In this document: positions 14,181 to 29,540 of the stretch, in pieces
How the letters are laid out: each line of letters starts with the position of its first letter
Position numbering within the stretch: the first letter of the stretch is position 1
Assembly: GCA_951230915.1 (NCBI GenBank)
Contig: OX579637.1
Coordinates: 992,001-1,056,000, forward strand
Source of the DNA: Antitrichia curtipendula
Taxonomy: Eukaryota > Streptophyta > Bryopsida > Hypnales > Leucodontaceae
Direction: 5' to 3'
Length of the DNA stretch: 64,000 nucleotides
Notes under the pieces: generated by a model
The model's input: only the letters and a program-made list of their open reading frames with translations
What the model was told of the DNA's origin: nothing
Databases searched by the model: none
Position numbers and translations under genes: made by a program

Positions 14181-16250
14181 TTTTGAAAGTCACTTGAATA
14201 AATTTGTGTAAGTTGTGAACACGCACTAGTATTTGAGTGCACAAAATTATTTAATTTTTTAGTGAAATTTAATGCACCCACACGTGAATAAAAGCAAATG
14301 GGAATCAAACCAGACCTGTACTTTATTAATCCACCCAGTCACATCAAAGGTCATAGAATTTCATTTTGAAAGTGAGTTGAATAAATTTGTGTAAGTTGTA
14401 AACACGCTCTAGTATTTGAATGCACAAAAATATTTAGTTTTTTAGTGAAATTTAATGCACCCACACGTGAATAAAAGTAAATGGGAATCAAACCAAACCT
14501 GTACTTTATAAATCTACCTTGTCACATCAGTTGTCATAGAATTTCATTTTGAAAGTAACTTGAATAAATTTGAGTAAGTTGTAAACACGCTCTAGTATTT
14601 GAATGCACAAAAATATTTAGTTTTTTAGTGAAATTTAATGCACCCACACGTGAATAAAAGAAAATGGGAATCAAACCAGACCGGTACTTTATAAATCCAC
14701 CCAGTCACATCAATTGTCATAGAATTTCATTTTGAAAGTGAGTTGAATAAATTTGTGTAAGTTGTAAACACGCTCTAGTATTTGAATGCACAAAAATATT
14801 TAATTTTTTGTTGAAATTTAATGCACCCACACGTCAATAAAAGAAAATGGGAATCAAAGCGGACCTGTACTTTATTAATCCACCCAGTCACATCAAAGCT
14901 CATAGAATTTCATTTTGAAAGTCACTTGAATAAATTTGTGTAAGTTGTAAACACGCTCTAGTATTTGAATGCAGAAAATTAATTAACCTTTGTGTAAGGA
15001 TTAACGCACCCAGACGTGAATAAAATAAAATGGGAATCAAACCAGACCTGTACTTTATTAATCCACCCAGTCACATCAAATGTCATAGAATTTCATTTTG
15101 AAAGTGACTTGAACAAATTTGAGTAAGTTATAAACACGCTCTAGTATTTGAATGTACATAATTAATTAACCTTTGTATAAGGATTAATGCACCCACACGT
15201 GAACAAAAGAAAATGGGAATTAAACCAGACCTGTACTTTATTAATCCACCCAGCCACATCAAATGTCATAGAACTTCATTTTGAAAGTGACTTGAACAAA
15301 TTTGAGTAAGTTGTAAACACGCTCTAGTATTTGAATGTACAAAATTATTTATTATTTGTGTAAAGATTAGTGCAACTACACTTGAACAAAAGCAAATGGG
15401 AATTAAACCAGATCTGTATTTTATTAATCCACCCAGTCAAATCAAATGTCATAGAATTTCATTTTGAAAGTGACTTGAATAAATTTGAGTAAGTTATAAA
15501 CACACTCTAGTATTTGAATGTCCATAATTAGTTAACCTTTGTGTAAGGATTAACGCACCCACACGTGAACAAAAGAAAATGGGAATCAAACCAGACCTGT
15601 ACTTTATTAATCCACCCTGTCATATCAAATGTCATAGAATTTCATTTTGAAAGTGAGTTGAATAAATTTGTGTAAGTTGTAAACACGCTCTAGTATTTGA
15701 ATGCACAAAAATATTTAGTTTTTTAGTGAAATTTAATGCACCCACACGAGAACAAAAGAAAATGGGAATCAAACCAGACATGTACTTTATTTATCCACCC
15801 AGTTACGTCAAATGTCATAGAATTTCATTTTGAAAGTGACTTGAATAAATTTGAGTAAGTTGTAAACACGCTCTAGTATTTGAATGTACAAAATAATTTA
15901 ATATTTGTGTAAAGATTAATGCAACTACACTAGAACAAAAGCAAATGGGAATTAAACCAGATCTGTATTTTATTAATCCACCCAGTCAAATCAAATGTCA
16001 TAGAATTTCATTTTGAAAGTGACTTGAATAAATTTGAATAAGTTATAAACACGCTCTAGTATTTGAATGTACATAATTAATTAACCTTTGTATAAGGATT
16101 AATGCACCCACACGTGAACACAAGAAAATGGGAATCAAACCAGACCTTTATTACTCCACCCAGTCACATTAAATGTCATAGAATTTCATTTTGAAAGTGA
16201 CTTGAATAAATTTGAGTAAGTTGTAAACACGGTCTAGTATTTAAATGTAC
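14181..16250 (+). repeat. Heterogeneous array segment rich in class C linkers
   Basis: Directly after the 30-mer tandem, linkers change to the class C form with TTTTTTAGTGAAATTTAATG (near 14,255, 14,435, 14,620, 14,805 and 15,720). Monomers here differ more from one another than in the preceding 11 kb, and I saw no long internal copy. Only satellite is visible in this stretch. Confidence 0.75.
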
Positions 16251-17400
16251 AAAATTATTTAATATTTGTGTAAAGATTGATGCAACTACACTTGAACAAA
16301 AGCAAATAGGAATTAAACCATACCTGTACTATATTAATCCACCCAGTCAAATCAAATGTCATAGAAATTCATTTTGAAAGTGACTTGAATGAATTTGAGT
16401 AAGTTGTAAACACGCTCTAGTATTTGAATGTACAAAATTATTTAATATTTGTGTAAAGATTGATGCAACTACACTTGAACAAAAGCAAATAGGAATTAAA
16501 CCATACCTGTACTTTATTAATCCACCCAGTCAAATCAAATGTCATAGAAATTCATTTTGAAAGTTACTTGAATAAATTTGAGTAAGTTGTAAACACGCTC
16601 TAGTATTTGAATGTACATAATTAATTAACCTTTGTATAAGGATTAATGCACCCACACGTGAACAAAAGAAAATGGGAATCAAACCAGACCTGTACTTTAT
16701 TAATCCACCCAGTCACATTAAATGTCATAGAATTTCATTTTGAAAGTGACTTGAATAAATTTGAATAAGTTGTAAAAACGCACTAGTATTTGAATGTACA
16801 AAATTATTTAATATTTGTGTAAAGATTGATGCAACTACACTTGAACAAAAGCAAATCGGAATTAAACCATACCTGTACTATATTAATCCACCCAGTCAAA
16901 TCAAATGTCATAGAAATTCATTTTGAAAGTGACTTGAATAAATTTGAGTAAGTTGTAAACACGCTCTAGTATTTGAATGTACATAATTAATTAACCTTTG
17001 TATAAGGATTAATGCACCCACACGTGAACAACAACAAATGGGAATTAAACCAGATCTGTACTTTATTAATCCACCCAGTCACATCAGATGTCATAAAATT
17101 TCATTTTGAAAGTCACTTGAATAAATTTGTGTAAGTTGTGAACACGCACTAGTATTTGAATGTACAAAATTATTTAATATTTGTCTTAATATTAAAGCAC
17201 CCACACGTGAATAAAAGCGAATAAGAATCAAACCAGACCTGTACTTTATTAATCCACCCAGTCAAATCAAATGTCATAGAACTTCATTTTGAAAGTGACT
17301 TGAATAAATTTGAGTAAGTTGTAAACACGCTCTAGTATTTGAATGTACAAAATTAATTAACCTTTGTATAAGGATTAATGCACCCACACGTGAACAAAAG
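16250..17400 (+). repeat. Fragment of the 30-monomer unit
   Basis: The order of variant monomers repeats that at about 8,780-9,900, at an offset of 7,500 bp (41 monomers). The rare ACAACAACAAATGGG variant at 17,021 matches 9,521 and 4,029, and the GCGAATAAG variant follows in the same order. Part of the 30-mer unit has thus been copied beyond the block of class C linkers. Confidence 0.75.
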
Positions 17401-17949
17401 AAAATGGGAATCAAACCAGACCTGTACTTTATTACTCCACCCAGTCACATTAAATGTCATACAAATTCATTTTGAAAGTGACTTGAATAAATTTGAGTAA
17501 GTTGTAAACACGCTCTAGTATTTGAATGTACAAAATTATTTAATATGTGTGTAAAGATTGATGCAACTACACTTGAACAAAAGCAAATAGGAATTAAACC
17601 ATACCTATACTATATTAATCCACCCAGTCAAATCAAATGTCATAGAAATTCATTTTGAAAGTTACTTGAATAAATTTGAGTAAGTTATAAACACGCTCTA
17701 GTATTTGAATGTACATAATTAATTAACCTTTGTATAAGGATTAATGCACCCACACGTGAACAAAAGAAAATGGGAATCAAACCAGACCTTTATTACTCCA
17801 CCCAGTCACATTAAATGTCATAGAATTTCATTTTGAAAGTGACTTGAATAAATTTGTGTAAGTTGTAAACACGGTCTAGTATTTGAATGCACAAAAATAT
17901 TTAATTTTTTAGTGAAATTTAATGCACCCACATGTGAACAAAAGAAAAT

Positions 17950-19560
17950 GGGAATCAAACCAGACCTGTACTTTATTAATCCACCCAGTCACATCAAATG
18001 TCATAGAATTTCATTTTGAAAGTGACTTGAATAAAGTTGAATAAGTTGTAAAAACGCTCTAGTATTTGAATGTACGAAATTATTTATTATTTGTATAAAG
18101 ATTAATGCAACTACACTTGAACAAAAGCAAATGGGAATTAAACCAGACCTGTACTTTATAAATCCACCCAGTGGCATCAATTATCATAGAATTTCATTTT
18201 GAAAGTGAGTTGAATAAATTTGTGTAAGTTGTAAACACGCTCTAGTATTTGAATGCACAAAAATATTTAATTTTTTAGTGAAATTTAATGCACCCACATG
18301 TGAACAAAAGCAAATAGGAATTAAACCATACCTGTACTATATTAATCCCCCCAGTCAAATCAAATGTCATAGAAATTCATTTTGAAAGTGACTTGAATAA
18401 ATTTGAGTAAGTTGTAAACACGCTCTAGTATTTGAATGTACAAAATTAATTAACCTTTGTATAAGGATTAATGCACCCACACGTGAACAAAAGCAAATGA
18501 GAATCAAACCACACCTGTACTTTATTAATCCACCCAGCCACCTCAAATGTCATAGAATTTCTTTTGAAAGTGACTTGAATAAATTTGAATAAGTTGTAAA
18601 AACGCACTAGTATTTGAATGTACAAAATTATTTAATATTTGTGTAAAGTTTAATGCAACTACACTTGAACAAAAGCAAATGGGAATTAAACCAGACCTGT
18701 ACTTTATTAATCCACCCAGTCACATCAAATGTCATAGAAATTCATTTTGAAAGTGACTTGAATAAATTTGAATAAGTTGTAAACACGCTCTAGTATTTGA
18801 ATGCACAAAAATATTTAATAATTGTCTTAATATTAAAGCACCCACACGTGAATAAAAGCGAATAAGAATCAAACCAGACCTGTACTTTATTAATCCACCC
18901 AGTCACATCAAATGTCATAGAATTTCATTTTGAAAGTGACTTGAATAAAGTTGAATAAGTTGTAAAAACGCTCTAGTATTTGAATGTACGAAATTATTTA
19001 TTATTTGTATAAAGATTAATGCAACTACACTTGAACAAAAGCAAATGGGAATTAAACCAGACCTGTACTTTATAAATCCACCCAGTGGCATCAATTATCA
19101 TAGAATTTCATTTTGAAAGTGAGTTGAATAAATTTGTGTAAGTTGTAAACACGCTCTAGTATTTGAATGCACAAAAATATTTAATTTTTTAGTGAAATTT
19201 AATGCACCCACATGTGAACAAAAGCAAATAGGAATTAAACCATACCTGTACTATATTAATCCCCCCAGTCAAATCAAATGTCATAGAAATTCATTTTGAA
19301 AGTGACTTGAATAAATTTGAGTAAGTTGTAAACACGCTCTAGTATTTGAATGTACAAAATTAATTAACCTTTGTATAAGGATTAATGCACCCACACGTGA
19401 ACAAAAGCAAATGAGAATCATACCACACCTGTACTTTATTAATCCACCCAGCCACCTCAAATGTCATAGAATTTCTTTTGAAAGTGACTTGAATAAATTT
19501 GAATAAGTTGTAAAAACGCACTAGTATTTGAATGCACAAAAATATTTAATTTTTTAGTGA
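17950..19560 (+). repeat. Duplicated 5-monomer block, offset 914 bp
   Basis: CCCAGTGGCATCAATTATC occurs only near 18,168 and 19,082, 914 bp apart. The same two blocks share a two-base loss in AGAATTTCTTTTGAAAG (near 18,556 and 19,468) and the CCCCCCAGTC variant. These shared private changes mark a five-monomer duplication. Confidence 0.85.
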
Positions 19561-22500
19561 AATTTAATGCACCCACATGTGAACAAAAGAAAATGGGAAT
19601 CAAACCAGACCTGTACTTTATTAATCCACCCAGTCACATCAAATGTCATAGAATTTCATTTTGAAAGTGACTTGAATAAATTTGAGTAAGTTGTAAACAC
19701 GCTCTAGTATTTGAATGTACAAAATAATTTAATATTTGTGTAAAGATTAATGCAACTACACTTGAACAAAAGCAAATGGGAATTAAACCAGACCTGTATT
19801 TTATTAATCCACCCAGTCAAATCAAATGTCATAGAACTTCATTTTGAAAGTGACTTGAATAAATTTGAGTAAGCTGTAAACACGCTCTAGTATTTGAATG
19901 TACAAAATTATTTAATATTTGTTTAAATATTAATGCACCCACACGTGAATAAAAGCAAATGGGAATCAAACCAGACCTACATTTTAATAATCCACCCGGT
20001 CACATCAAATGTCATAGAATTTCATTTTGAAAGTCACTTGGATAAATTTGTGTAAGTTGTAAACACGCTCTAGTATTTGAATGCACAAAAATATTTAATA
20101 ATTGTCTTAATATTAAAGCACCCACACGTGAATAAAAGCGAATAAGAATCAAACCAGACCTGTACTTTATTAATCCACCCAGTCACATCAAATGTCATAG
20201 AATTTCATTTTGAAAGTGACTTGAATAAAGTTGAGTAAGTTATAAACACGCTGTAGCATTTGAATGTACAAAATTAATTAACCTTTGTATAAGGATTAAT
20301 GCACCCACACGTGAACAAAAGAAAATGGGAATCAAACCAGACCTGTACTTTATTAATCCACCTAGTCACATTAAATGTCATAGAATTTCATTTTGAAAGT
20401 GACTTGAATAAATTTGAGTAAGTTGTAAACACGCTCTAGTATTTGAATGAACAAAAATATTTAATATTAATATAAATATTAATGCACCCACATGTGAATA
20501 AAAGCAAATGGAAATCAAACCTGACCTGTACTTTATTAATCCACCCAGTCACATCAAATGTCATAGAATTTCATTTTGAAAGTGACTTGAATAAATTTGA
20601 GTAAGTTGTAAACACGCTCTAGTATTTGAATGAACAAAATTATTTAATATTTGTTTAAATATTAATGCACCCCCACGTGAATAAAAGCAAATGGGAATCA
20701 AACCAGACCTACATTTTATTAATCCACCCAGTCACATTAAATGTCATAGAATTTCATTTTGAAAGTGACTTGAATAAATTTGAGTAAGTTGTAAACACGC
20801 TCTAGTATTTGAATGTACAAAATTAATTAACCTTTGTATAAGGATTAATGCACCCACACGTGAACAAAAGCAAATGGGAATCAAACCAGACCTGTACTTT
20901 ATTAATCCACCCAGTCACATTAAATGTCATAGAATTTCATTTTGAAAGTGACTTGAATAAATTTGAGTAAGTTGTAAACACGGTCTAGTATTTGAATGTA
21001 CAAAATTATTTAATATTTGTGTAAAGATTGATGCAACTCCACTTGAACAAAAGCAAATCGGAATTAAACCATACCTGTACTATATTAATCCACCCAGTCA
21101 AATCAAATGTCATAGAAATTCATTTTGAAAGTGACTTGAATAAATTTGAGTAAGTTGTAAACACGCTCTAGTATTTGAATGTACAAAATTAATTAACCTT
21201 TGTATAAGGATTAATGCACCCACACGTGAACAAAAGCAAATGGGAATCAAACCAGACCTGTACTTTATTAATCCACCCAGTCACATTAAATGTCATAGAA
21301 TTTCATTTTGAAAGTGACTTGAATAAATTTGAGTAAGTTGTAAACACGCTCTAGTATTTGAATGTACAAAATTATTTAATATTTGTATAAAGATTGATGC
21401 AACTCCACTTGAACAAAAGCAAATGGGAATCAAACCAGACCTGTACTTTATTAATCCACCCAGTCACATTAAATGTCATAGAATTTCATTTTGAATGTGA
21501 CTTGAATAAATTTGAGTAAGTTGTAAACACGGTCTAGTATTTGAATATACAAAATTATTTAATATTTGTGTAAATATTATGCAACTACACTTGAACAAAA
21601 GCAAATGGGAATTAAACAAGACCTGTACTTTATTAATCCACCCAGTCACATCAACTGTCATAGAATTTCATTTTGAAAGTGACTTGAATAAATTTGTATA
21701 AGTTGTAAACACGCTCTAGTATCTGAATGCACAAAAATATTTAATATTTGTATAAATACTAAAACACCCACACGTGAATAAAAGCAAATGGGAATTAAAC
21801 CAGACCTGTACTTTATTAATCCACCCAGTCACATCAAAGGTCATAGAATTTCATTTTGAAAGTGAGTTGAATAAATTTGAGTAAGTTGTAAACACGCTCT
21901 AGTATTTGAATGAACAAAAATATTTAATATTAATATAAATATTAATGCACCCACATGTGAATAAAAGCAAATGGGAATCAAACCAGACCTGTACTTTATT
22001 AATCCACCCAGTCACATCAAATGTCATAGAATTTCATTTTGAAAGTGACTTGAATAAATTTGAGTAAGTTGTAAACAGGCTCTAGTATTTGAATGAACAA
22101 AATTATTTAATATTTGTTTAAATATTAATGCACCCCCACGTGAATAAAAGCAAATGGGAATCAAACCAGACCTACATTTTAATAATCCACCCAGTCACAT
22201 CAAATGTCATAGAATTTCATTTTGAAAGTGACTTGAATAAAATTGTGTAAGTTGTGAACACGCACTAGTATTTGAATGTACAAAATTATTTAATATTTGT
22301 CTTAATATTAAAGCACCCACACGTGAATAAAAGCGAATAAGAATCAAACCAGACCTGTACTTTATTAATCCACCCAGTCAAATCAAATGTCATAGAACTT
22401 CATTTTGAAAGTGACTTGAATAAATTTGAGTAAGTTGTAAACACGCTCTAGTATTTGAATGTACAAAATTAATTAACCTTTGTATAAGGATTAATGCACC

Positions 22501-25500
22501 CACACGTGAACAAAAGAAAATGGGAATCAAACCAGACCTGTACTTTATTACTCCACCCACTCACATTAAATGTCATAGAATTTCATTTTGAAAGTGACTT
22601 GAATAAATTTGAGTAAGTTGTAAACACGCTCTAATATTTGAATGTACAAAATTATTTAATATTTGTGTAAAGATTGATGCAACTCCACTTGAACAAAAGC
22701 AAATAGGAATTAAACCATACCTGTACTATATTAATCCACCCAGTCAAATCAAATGTCATAGAAATTCATTTTGAAAGTGACTTGAATAAATTTGACTAAG
22801 TTGTAAACACGCTCTAGTATTTGAATGTACAAAATTATTTAATATTTGTGTAAAGATTGATGCAACTACACTTGAACAAAACCAAATAGGAATTAAACCA
22901 TACCTGTACTATATTAATCCACCCACTCAAATCAAATGTCATAGAAATTCATTTTTAAAGTGACTTGAATAAATTTGAGTAAGCTGTAAACACGCTCTAG
23001 TATTTGAATGTACAAAATAATTTAATATTTGTGTAAATACTAATGCAACTACACTTGAACAAAAGCAAATGGGAATTAAACCAGACCTGTACTTTATTAA
23101 TCCAACCAGTCACATCAATTGTCATAGAATTTCATTTTGAAAGTGAGTTGAATAAATTTGTGTAAGTTGTAAACACGCTCTAGTATTTGAATGCACAAAA
23201 GAATTTAATTTTTTGTTGAAATTTAATGCACCCACACGTGAATAAGAGAAAATGGGAATCAAACCAGACCTGTACTTTATTACTCCACCCAGTCACATCA
23301 AAGGTCATAGAATTTCATTTTGAAAGTCACTTGAATAAATTTGTGTAAGTTGTAAACACGCTCTAGTATTTGAATGCACAAAAGTATTTAATTTTTTGTT
23401 GAAATTTAATGCACCCACACGTGAATAAAAGAAAATGGGAATCAAAGCGGACCTGTACTTTATTACTCCACCCAGTCACATCAAAGGTCATAGAATTTCA
23501 TTTTGAAAGTCACTTGAATAAATTTGAGTAAGTTGTAAACACGCTCTAGTATTTGAATGTACAAAATTATTTATTATTTGTGTAAAGATTAATGCAACTA
23601 CACTTGAACAAAAGCAAATGGGAATTAAACCAGACCTGTACTTTATAAATCCACCTAGTCACATCAATTATCATAGAAATTCATTTTGAAAGTGACTTGA
23701 ATAAATTTGAGTAAGTTGTAAACACGCTCTAGTATTTGAATGCACAAAAATATTTAATTTTTTAGTGAAATTTAATGCACCCACACGTGAACAAAAGAAA
23801 ATGGGAATCAAACCTGACCTGTACATTATTAATCCACCCAGTCACATCAAATGTCATAGAATTTCATTTTGAAAGTGAGTTGAATAAATTTGAGTAAGTT
23901 GTAAACACGCTCTAGTATTTGAATGTACAAAATTATTTAATATTTGTGTAAAGATTGATGCAACTACACTTGAACAAAAGCAAATAGGAATTAAACCATA
24001 TCTGTACTATATTAATCCACCCAGCCACATCAAATGTCATAGAACTTCATTTTGAAAGTGACTTGAATAAATTTGAGTAAGTTGTAAACACGCTCTAGTA
24101 TTTGAATGTATAAAATTATTTATTATTTGTGTAAAGATTAATGCAACTACACTTGAACAAAAGCAAATGGGAATTAAACCAGACCTGTACTTTATAAATC
24201 CACCTAGTCACATCAATTATCATAGAATTTCATTTTGAAAGTGAGTTTAATAAATTTGAGTAAGTTGTAAACACGCTCTAGTATTTGAATGCACAAAAAT
24301 ATTTAATTTCTTAGTGAAATTTAATGCACCCACTTGTGAATAAAAGAAAATGGGAATCAAACCAAACCTGTACTTTATTAATCCACCCAGTCACATCAAA
24401 GGTCATAGAATTTCATTTTGAAAGTGAGTTGAATAAATTTGTGTAAGTTGTAAACACGCTCTAGTATTTATATGCACAAAAATATTTAATATTTTAGTGA
24501 AAAATAATGCACCCACACGTGAATAAAAGAAAATGGGAATCAAACCAGACCTGTACTTTATAAATCCACCTAGTCACATCAATTATCATAGAATTTCATT
24601 TTGAAAGTGAGTTGAATAAATTTGAGTAAGTTGTAAACACGCTCTAGTATTTGAGTGCACAAAAGTATTTAATTTCGTAGTGAAATTTAATGCACCCACA
24701 CGTGAATAAAAGAAAATGGGAATTAAACCAGACCTGTATTTTATTAATCCACCCAGTCACATCAAATGTCATAGAACTTCATTTTGAAAGTGAGTTGAAT
24801 AAAGTTGTGTAAGTTGTAAACACGCTCTAGTATTTGAATGCACAAAAATATTTAATTTTTTAGTGAAATTTAATGCACCCACACGTGAACAAAAGAAAAA
24901 AGGAATCAAACCAGACCTGTACTTTATTAATCCACCCAGTCACATCAAATGTCATAGAACTTCATTTTGAAAGTGAGTTGAATAAATTTGTGTAAGTTGT
25001 AAACACGCTCTAGTATTTGAATGCACAAAATTATTTAATTTTTTAGTGAAATTTAATGCACCCACACGTGAATAAAAGAAAATGGGAATCAAACCAGACC
25101 TGTACTTTATTAATCCACCTAGTCACATCAAATGTTATAGAATTTTATTTTGAAAGTGACTTGAATAAGTTTGACTAAGTTGTAAACACGCTCTAGTATT
25201 TGAATGCACATAATTAATTAACCTTTGTATAAGGATTAATGCACCCACACGTGAATAAAAGAAAATGGGAATCAAACCAGGCCTGTACTTTATTAATCCA
25301 CCCAGTCACATCAAATGTCATAAAACTTCATTTTGAAAGTGAGTTGAATAAATTTGTGTAAGTTGTAAACACGCTCTAGTATTTGAATGTACAAAATTAT
25401 TTAATATTTGTGTGAAGACTAATGCAACTACAATTGAACAAAAGCAAATGGGAATCAAACCAGACCTGTACTTTATTAATCCACCCTGTCATATCAAATG

Positions 25501-28500
25501 TCATAGAACTTCATTTTGAAAGTGACTTGAATAAATTTGAGTAAGTTGTAAACACGCTCTAGTATTTGAGTGCACAAAAGTATTTAATTTCTTAGTGAAA
25601 TTTAATGCACCCACACGTGAATAAAAGAAAATGGGAATTAAACCAGACCTGTATTTTATTAATCCACCCAGTCACATCAAATGTCATAGAACTTCATTTT
25701 GAAAGTGAGTTGAATAAATTTGTGTAAGTTGTAAACACGCTCTAGTATTTGAATGTACAATATTAATTAACCTTTGTATAAGGATTAATGCACCCACACG
25801 TGAACAAAAGAAAATGGGAATCAAACCAGACCTGTACTTTATTAATCCACCCAGTCACATCAACTGTCATAGAACTTCATTTTGAAAGTGACTTGAATAA
25901 ATTTGAGTAAGTTGTAAACACGTTCTAGTATTTGAGTACACAAAAGTATTTAATTTCTTAGTGAAATTTAATGCACCCACACGTGAATAAAAGCAAATGG
26001 GAATTAAACCAGACCTGTATTTTATTAATCCACCCAGTCACATCAAATGTCATAGAACTTCATTTTGAAAGTGAGTTGAATAAATTTGTGTAAGTTGTAA
26101 ACACGCTCTAGTATTTGAATGCACAAAATTATTTAATTTTTTAGTGAAATTTAATGCACACACACGTGAATAAAAGTAAATGGGAATCAAACCAGACCTG
26201 TACTTTATTAATCCACCCAGTCACATCAAATGTTATAGAATTTTATTTTGAAAGTGACTTGAATAAATTTGACTAATTTGTAAACACGCTCTAGTATTTG
26301 AATGCACATAATTAATTAACCTTTGTATAAGGATTAATGCACCCACACGTGAAGAAAAGAAAATGGGAATCAAACCGGACCTGTACTTTATTAATCTACC
26401 CAGTCACATCAAATGTCATAGAACTTCATTTTCAAAGTGAGTTGAATAAATTTGTGTAAGTTGTAAACACGCTCTAGTATTTGAATGCACAAAATTATTT
26501 AATTTTTTAGCGAAATTTAATGCACACACACGTGAATAAAAGAAAATGGGAATCAAACCAGACCTGTACTTTATTAATCCACCCAGTCACATCAAATGTT
26601 ATAGAATTTTATTTTGAAAGTGACTTGAATAAATTTGACTAAGTTGTAAACACGCTCTAGTATTTGAATGCACATAATTAATTAACCTTTGTATAAGGAT
26701 TAATGCACCCACACGTGAAGAAAAGACAATGGGAATCAAACCAGACCTGTACTTTATTAATTCACCCAGTCAAATCAAATGTCATAGAACTTCATTTTGA
26801 AAGTGACTTGAATGAATTTGAGTAAGTTGTAAACACGCTCTAGTATTTGAATGCACAAAATTAATTAACCTTTGTATAAGGATTAATGCACCCACACGTG
26901 AACAAAAGAAAATGGGAATCAAACCAGACCTGTACTTTATTAATCCACCCAGTCACATCAAAGGTCATAGAACTTCATTTTGAAAGTGACTTGAATAAAT
27001 TTGAATAAGTTGTAAACACGCTCTAGTATTTGAATGTACAAAATTAATTAACCTTTGTATAAGGATTAATGCACCCACACGTGAACAGAAGAAAATGGGA
27101 ATCAAACCAGACCTGTACCTTATTAATCCACCCAGTCACATCAAATGTCATAGAACTTCATTTTGAAGGTGACTTGAATAAATTTGAGTAAGTTGTAAAC
27201 ACGCTCTAGTATTTGAATGCACATAATTAATTAACCTTTGTATAAGGAATAATGCACCCACACGTGAATAAAAGAAAATGGGAATTAAACCAGACCTGTA
27301 CTTTATTAATCCACACAGTCACATCAAAGGTCATAGAACTTCATTTTGAAAGTGACTTGAATAAATTTGAGTAAGTTGTAAACACGCTCTAGTATTTGAA
27401 TGAACAAAAATATTTAATATTAATATAAATATTAATGCATCCACATGTGAATAAAAGCAAATGGGAATCAAACCAGACCTGTACTTTATTAATCCACCCA
27501 GTCACATCAAAGTTTATTGAATTTCATTTTGAAAGTGACTTGAATAAATTTGAGTAAATTATAAACACGCTCTAGTATTTGAATGTACATAATTAATTAA
27601 CCTTTGTATAGGGATTAATGCACCCACACGTGAACAAAAGCAAATGGGAATTAAACCAGACCTGTATTTTATTAATCCACCCAGTCACATCAAATGTCAT
27701 AGAACTTCATTTTGAAAGTGAGTTGAATAAATTTGTGTAAGTTGTAAACACGCTCTAGTATTTGAATGCACAAAATTATTTAATTTTTTAGTGAAATTTA
27801 ATGCACACACACGTGAATAAAAGTAAATGGGAATCAAACCAGACCTGTACTTTATTAATCCACCCAGTCACATCAAATGTTATAGAATTTCATTTTGAAA
27901 GTGAATTGAATAAATTTGTGTAAGTTGTAAACACGCTCTAGTATTTGAATGCACAGAAATATTTAATTTTTTAGTGAAATTTAATGCACCCACACGTGAG
28001 CAAAAGCAAATGGGAATCAAACCAGACCTGTACTTTATTAATCCACCCAGCCACATCAAATGTCATAGAACTTCATTTTGAAAGTGACTTGAATAAATTT
28101 GAGTAAGTTGTAAACACGCTCTAGTATTTGAATGTACAAAATTAATTAACCTTTGTATAAGGATTAATGCACCCACACGTGAACAGAAGAAAATGGGAAT
28201 CAAACCAGACCTGTACCTTATTAATCCACCTAGTCACATCAAATGTCATAGAACTTCATTTTGAAAGTGAGTTGAATAAATTTGTGTCAGTTGTAAACAC
28301 GCTCTAGTATTTGAATGCACAAAAATATTTATTTCTTTAGTGAAATTTAATGCACCCACACGTGAATAAAAGAAAATGGGAATCAAACCAGACCTGTACT
28401 TAAATTAATCCACCCAGTCACATTAAATGTCATAGAACTTCATTTTGAAGGTGACTTGAATAAATTTGAGTAAGTTGTAAACACGCTCTAGTATTTGAAT

Positions 28501-29270
28501 GCACATAATTAATTAACCTTTGTATAAGGATTAATGCACCCACACGTGAACAAAAGAAAATGGGAATCAAACCAGACCTGTACCTTATTAATCCACCCAG
28601 TCACATCAAATGTCATAGAACCTCATTTTGAAAGTGACTTGAATAAATTTCAGTAAGTTATAAACACGCTGTAGTAGTTGAATGTACATAAATAATTAAC
28701 CTTTGTATAAGGATTAATGCACCCACACGTGAACAAAAGAAAATGGGAATCAAACCAGACCTGTACTTTATTAATCCACCCAGTCACATCAAAGGTCATA
28801 GAACTTCATTTTGAAAGTGACTTGAATAAATTTGAGTAAGTTGTAAACACGCTCTAGTATTTGAATGTACAAAATTAATTAACCTTTGTATAAGGATTAA
28901 TGCACCCACACGTGAACAAAAGAAAATGGGAATCAAACCAGACCTGTATTTTATTAATCCACCCAGTCACATCAAATGTCATAGAACTTCATTTTGAAGG
29001 TGACTTGAATACATTTGAGTAAGTTGTAAACACGCTCTAGTATTTGAATGCACATAATTAATTAACCTTTGTATAAGGATTAATGCACCCACACGTGAAG
29101 TAAAGGAAATGGGAATCAAACCGGACCTGTACTTTATTAATCTACCCAGTCAAATCAAATGTCATAGAACTTCATTTTGAAAGTGACTTGAATGAATTTG
29201 AGTAAGTTGTAAACACGCTCTAGTATTTGAATGCACAAAATTAATTAACCTTTGTATAAGGATTAATGCA
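19561..29270 (+). repeat. Heterogeneous array segment, mixed linker classes A to D
   Basis: Only satellite is visible. Class D linkers appear near 20,450, 21,910 and 27,410. The GCGAATAAG variant recurs near 20,130 and 22,330. Class C linkers dominate 23,200-26,500. Local dimer repeats occur, for example around 20,855 and 21,221. From about 26,700 onward class A linkers dominate. A 4-monomer block starting at 28,176 is a relative of the tetramer at 43,001-44,466. Confidence 0.75.
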
Positions 29271-29540
29271 CCCACACGTGAACAAAAGAAAATGGGAATC
29301 AAACCAGACCTGTACTTTATTAATCCACCCAGTCACATCAAAGGTCATAGAACTTCATTTTGAAAGTGACTTGAATAAATTTGAGTAAGTTGTAAACACG
29401 CTCTAGTATTTGAATGTACAAAATTAATTAACCTTTGTATAAGGATTAATGCACCCACACGTGAACAGAAGAAAATGGGAATCAAACCAGACCTAAACCT
29501 TATTAATCCACCTAGTCACATCAAATGTCATAGAATTTCA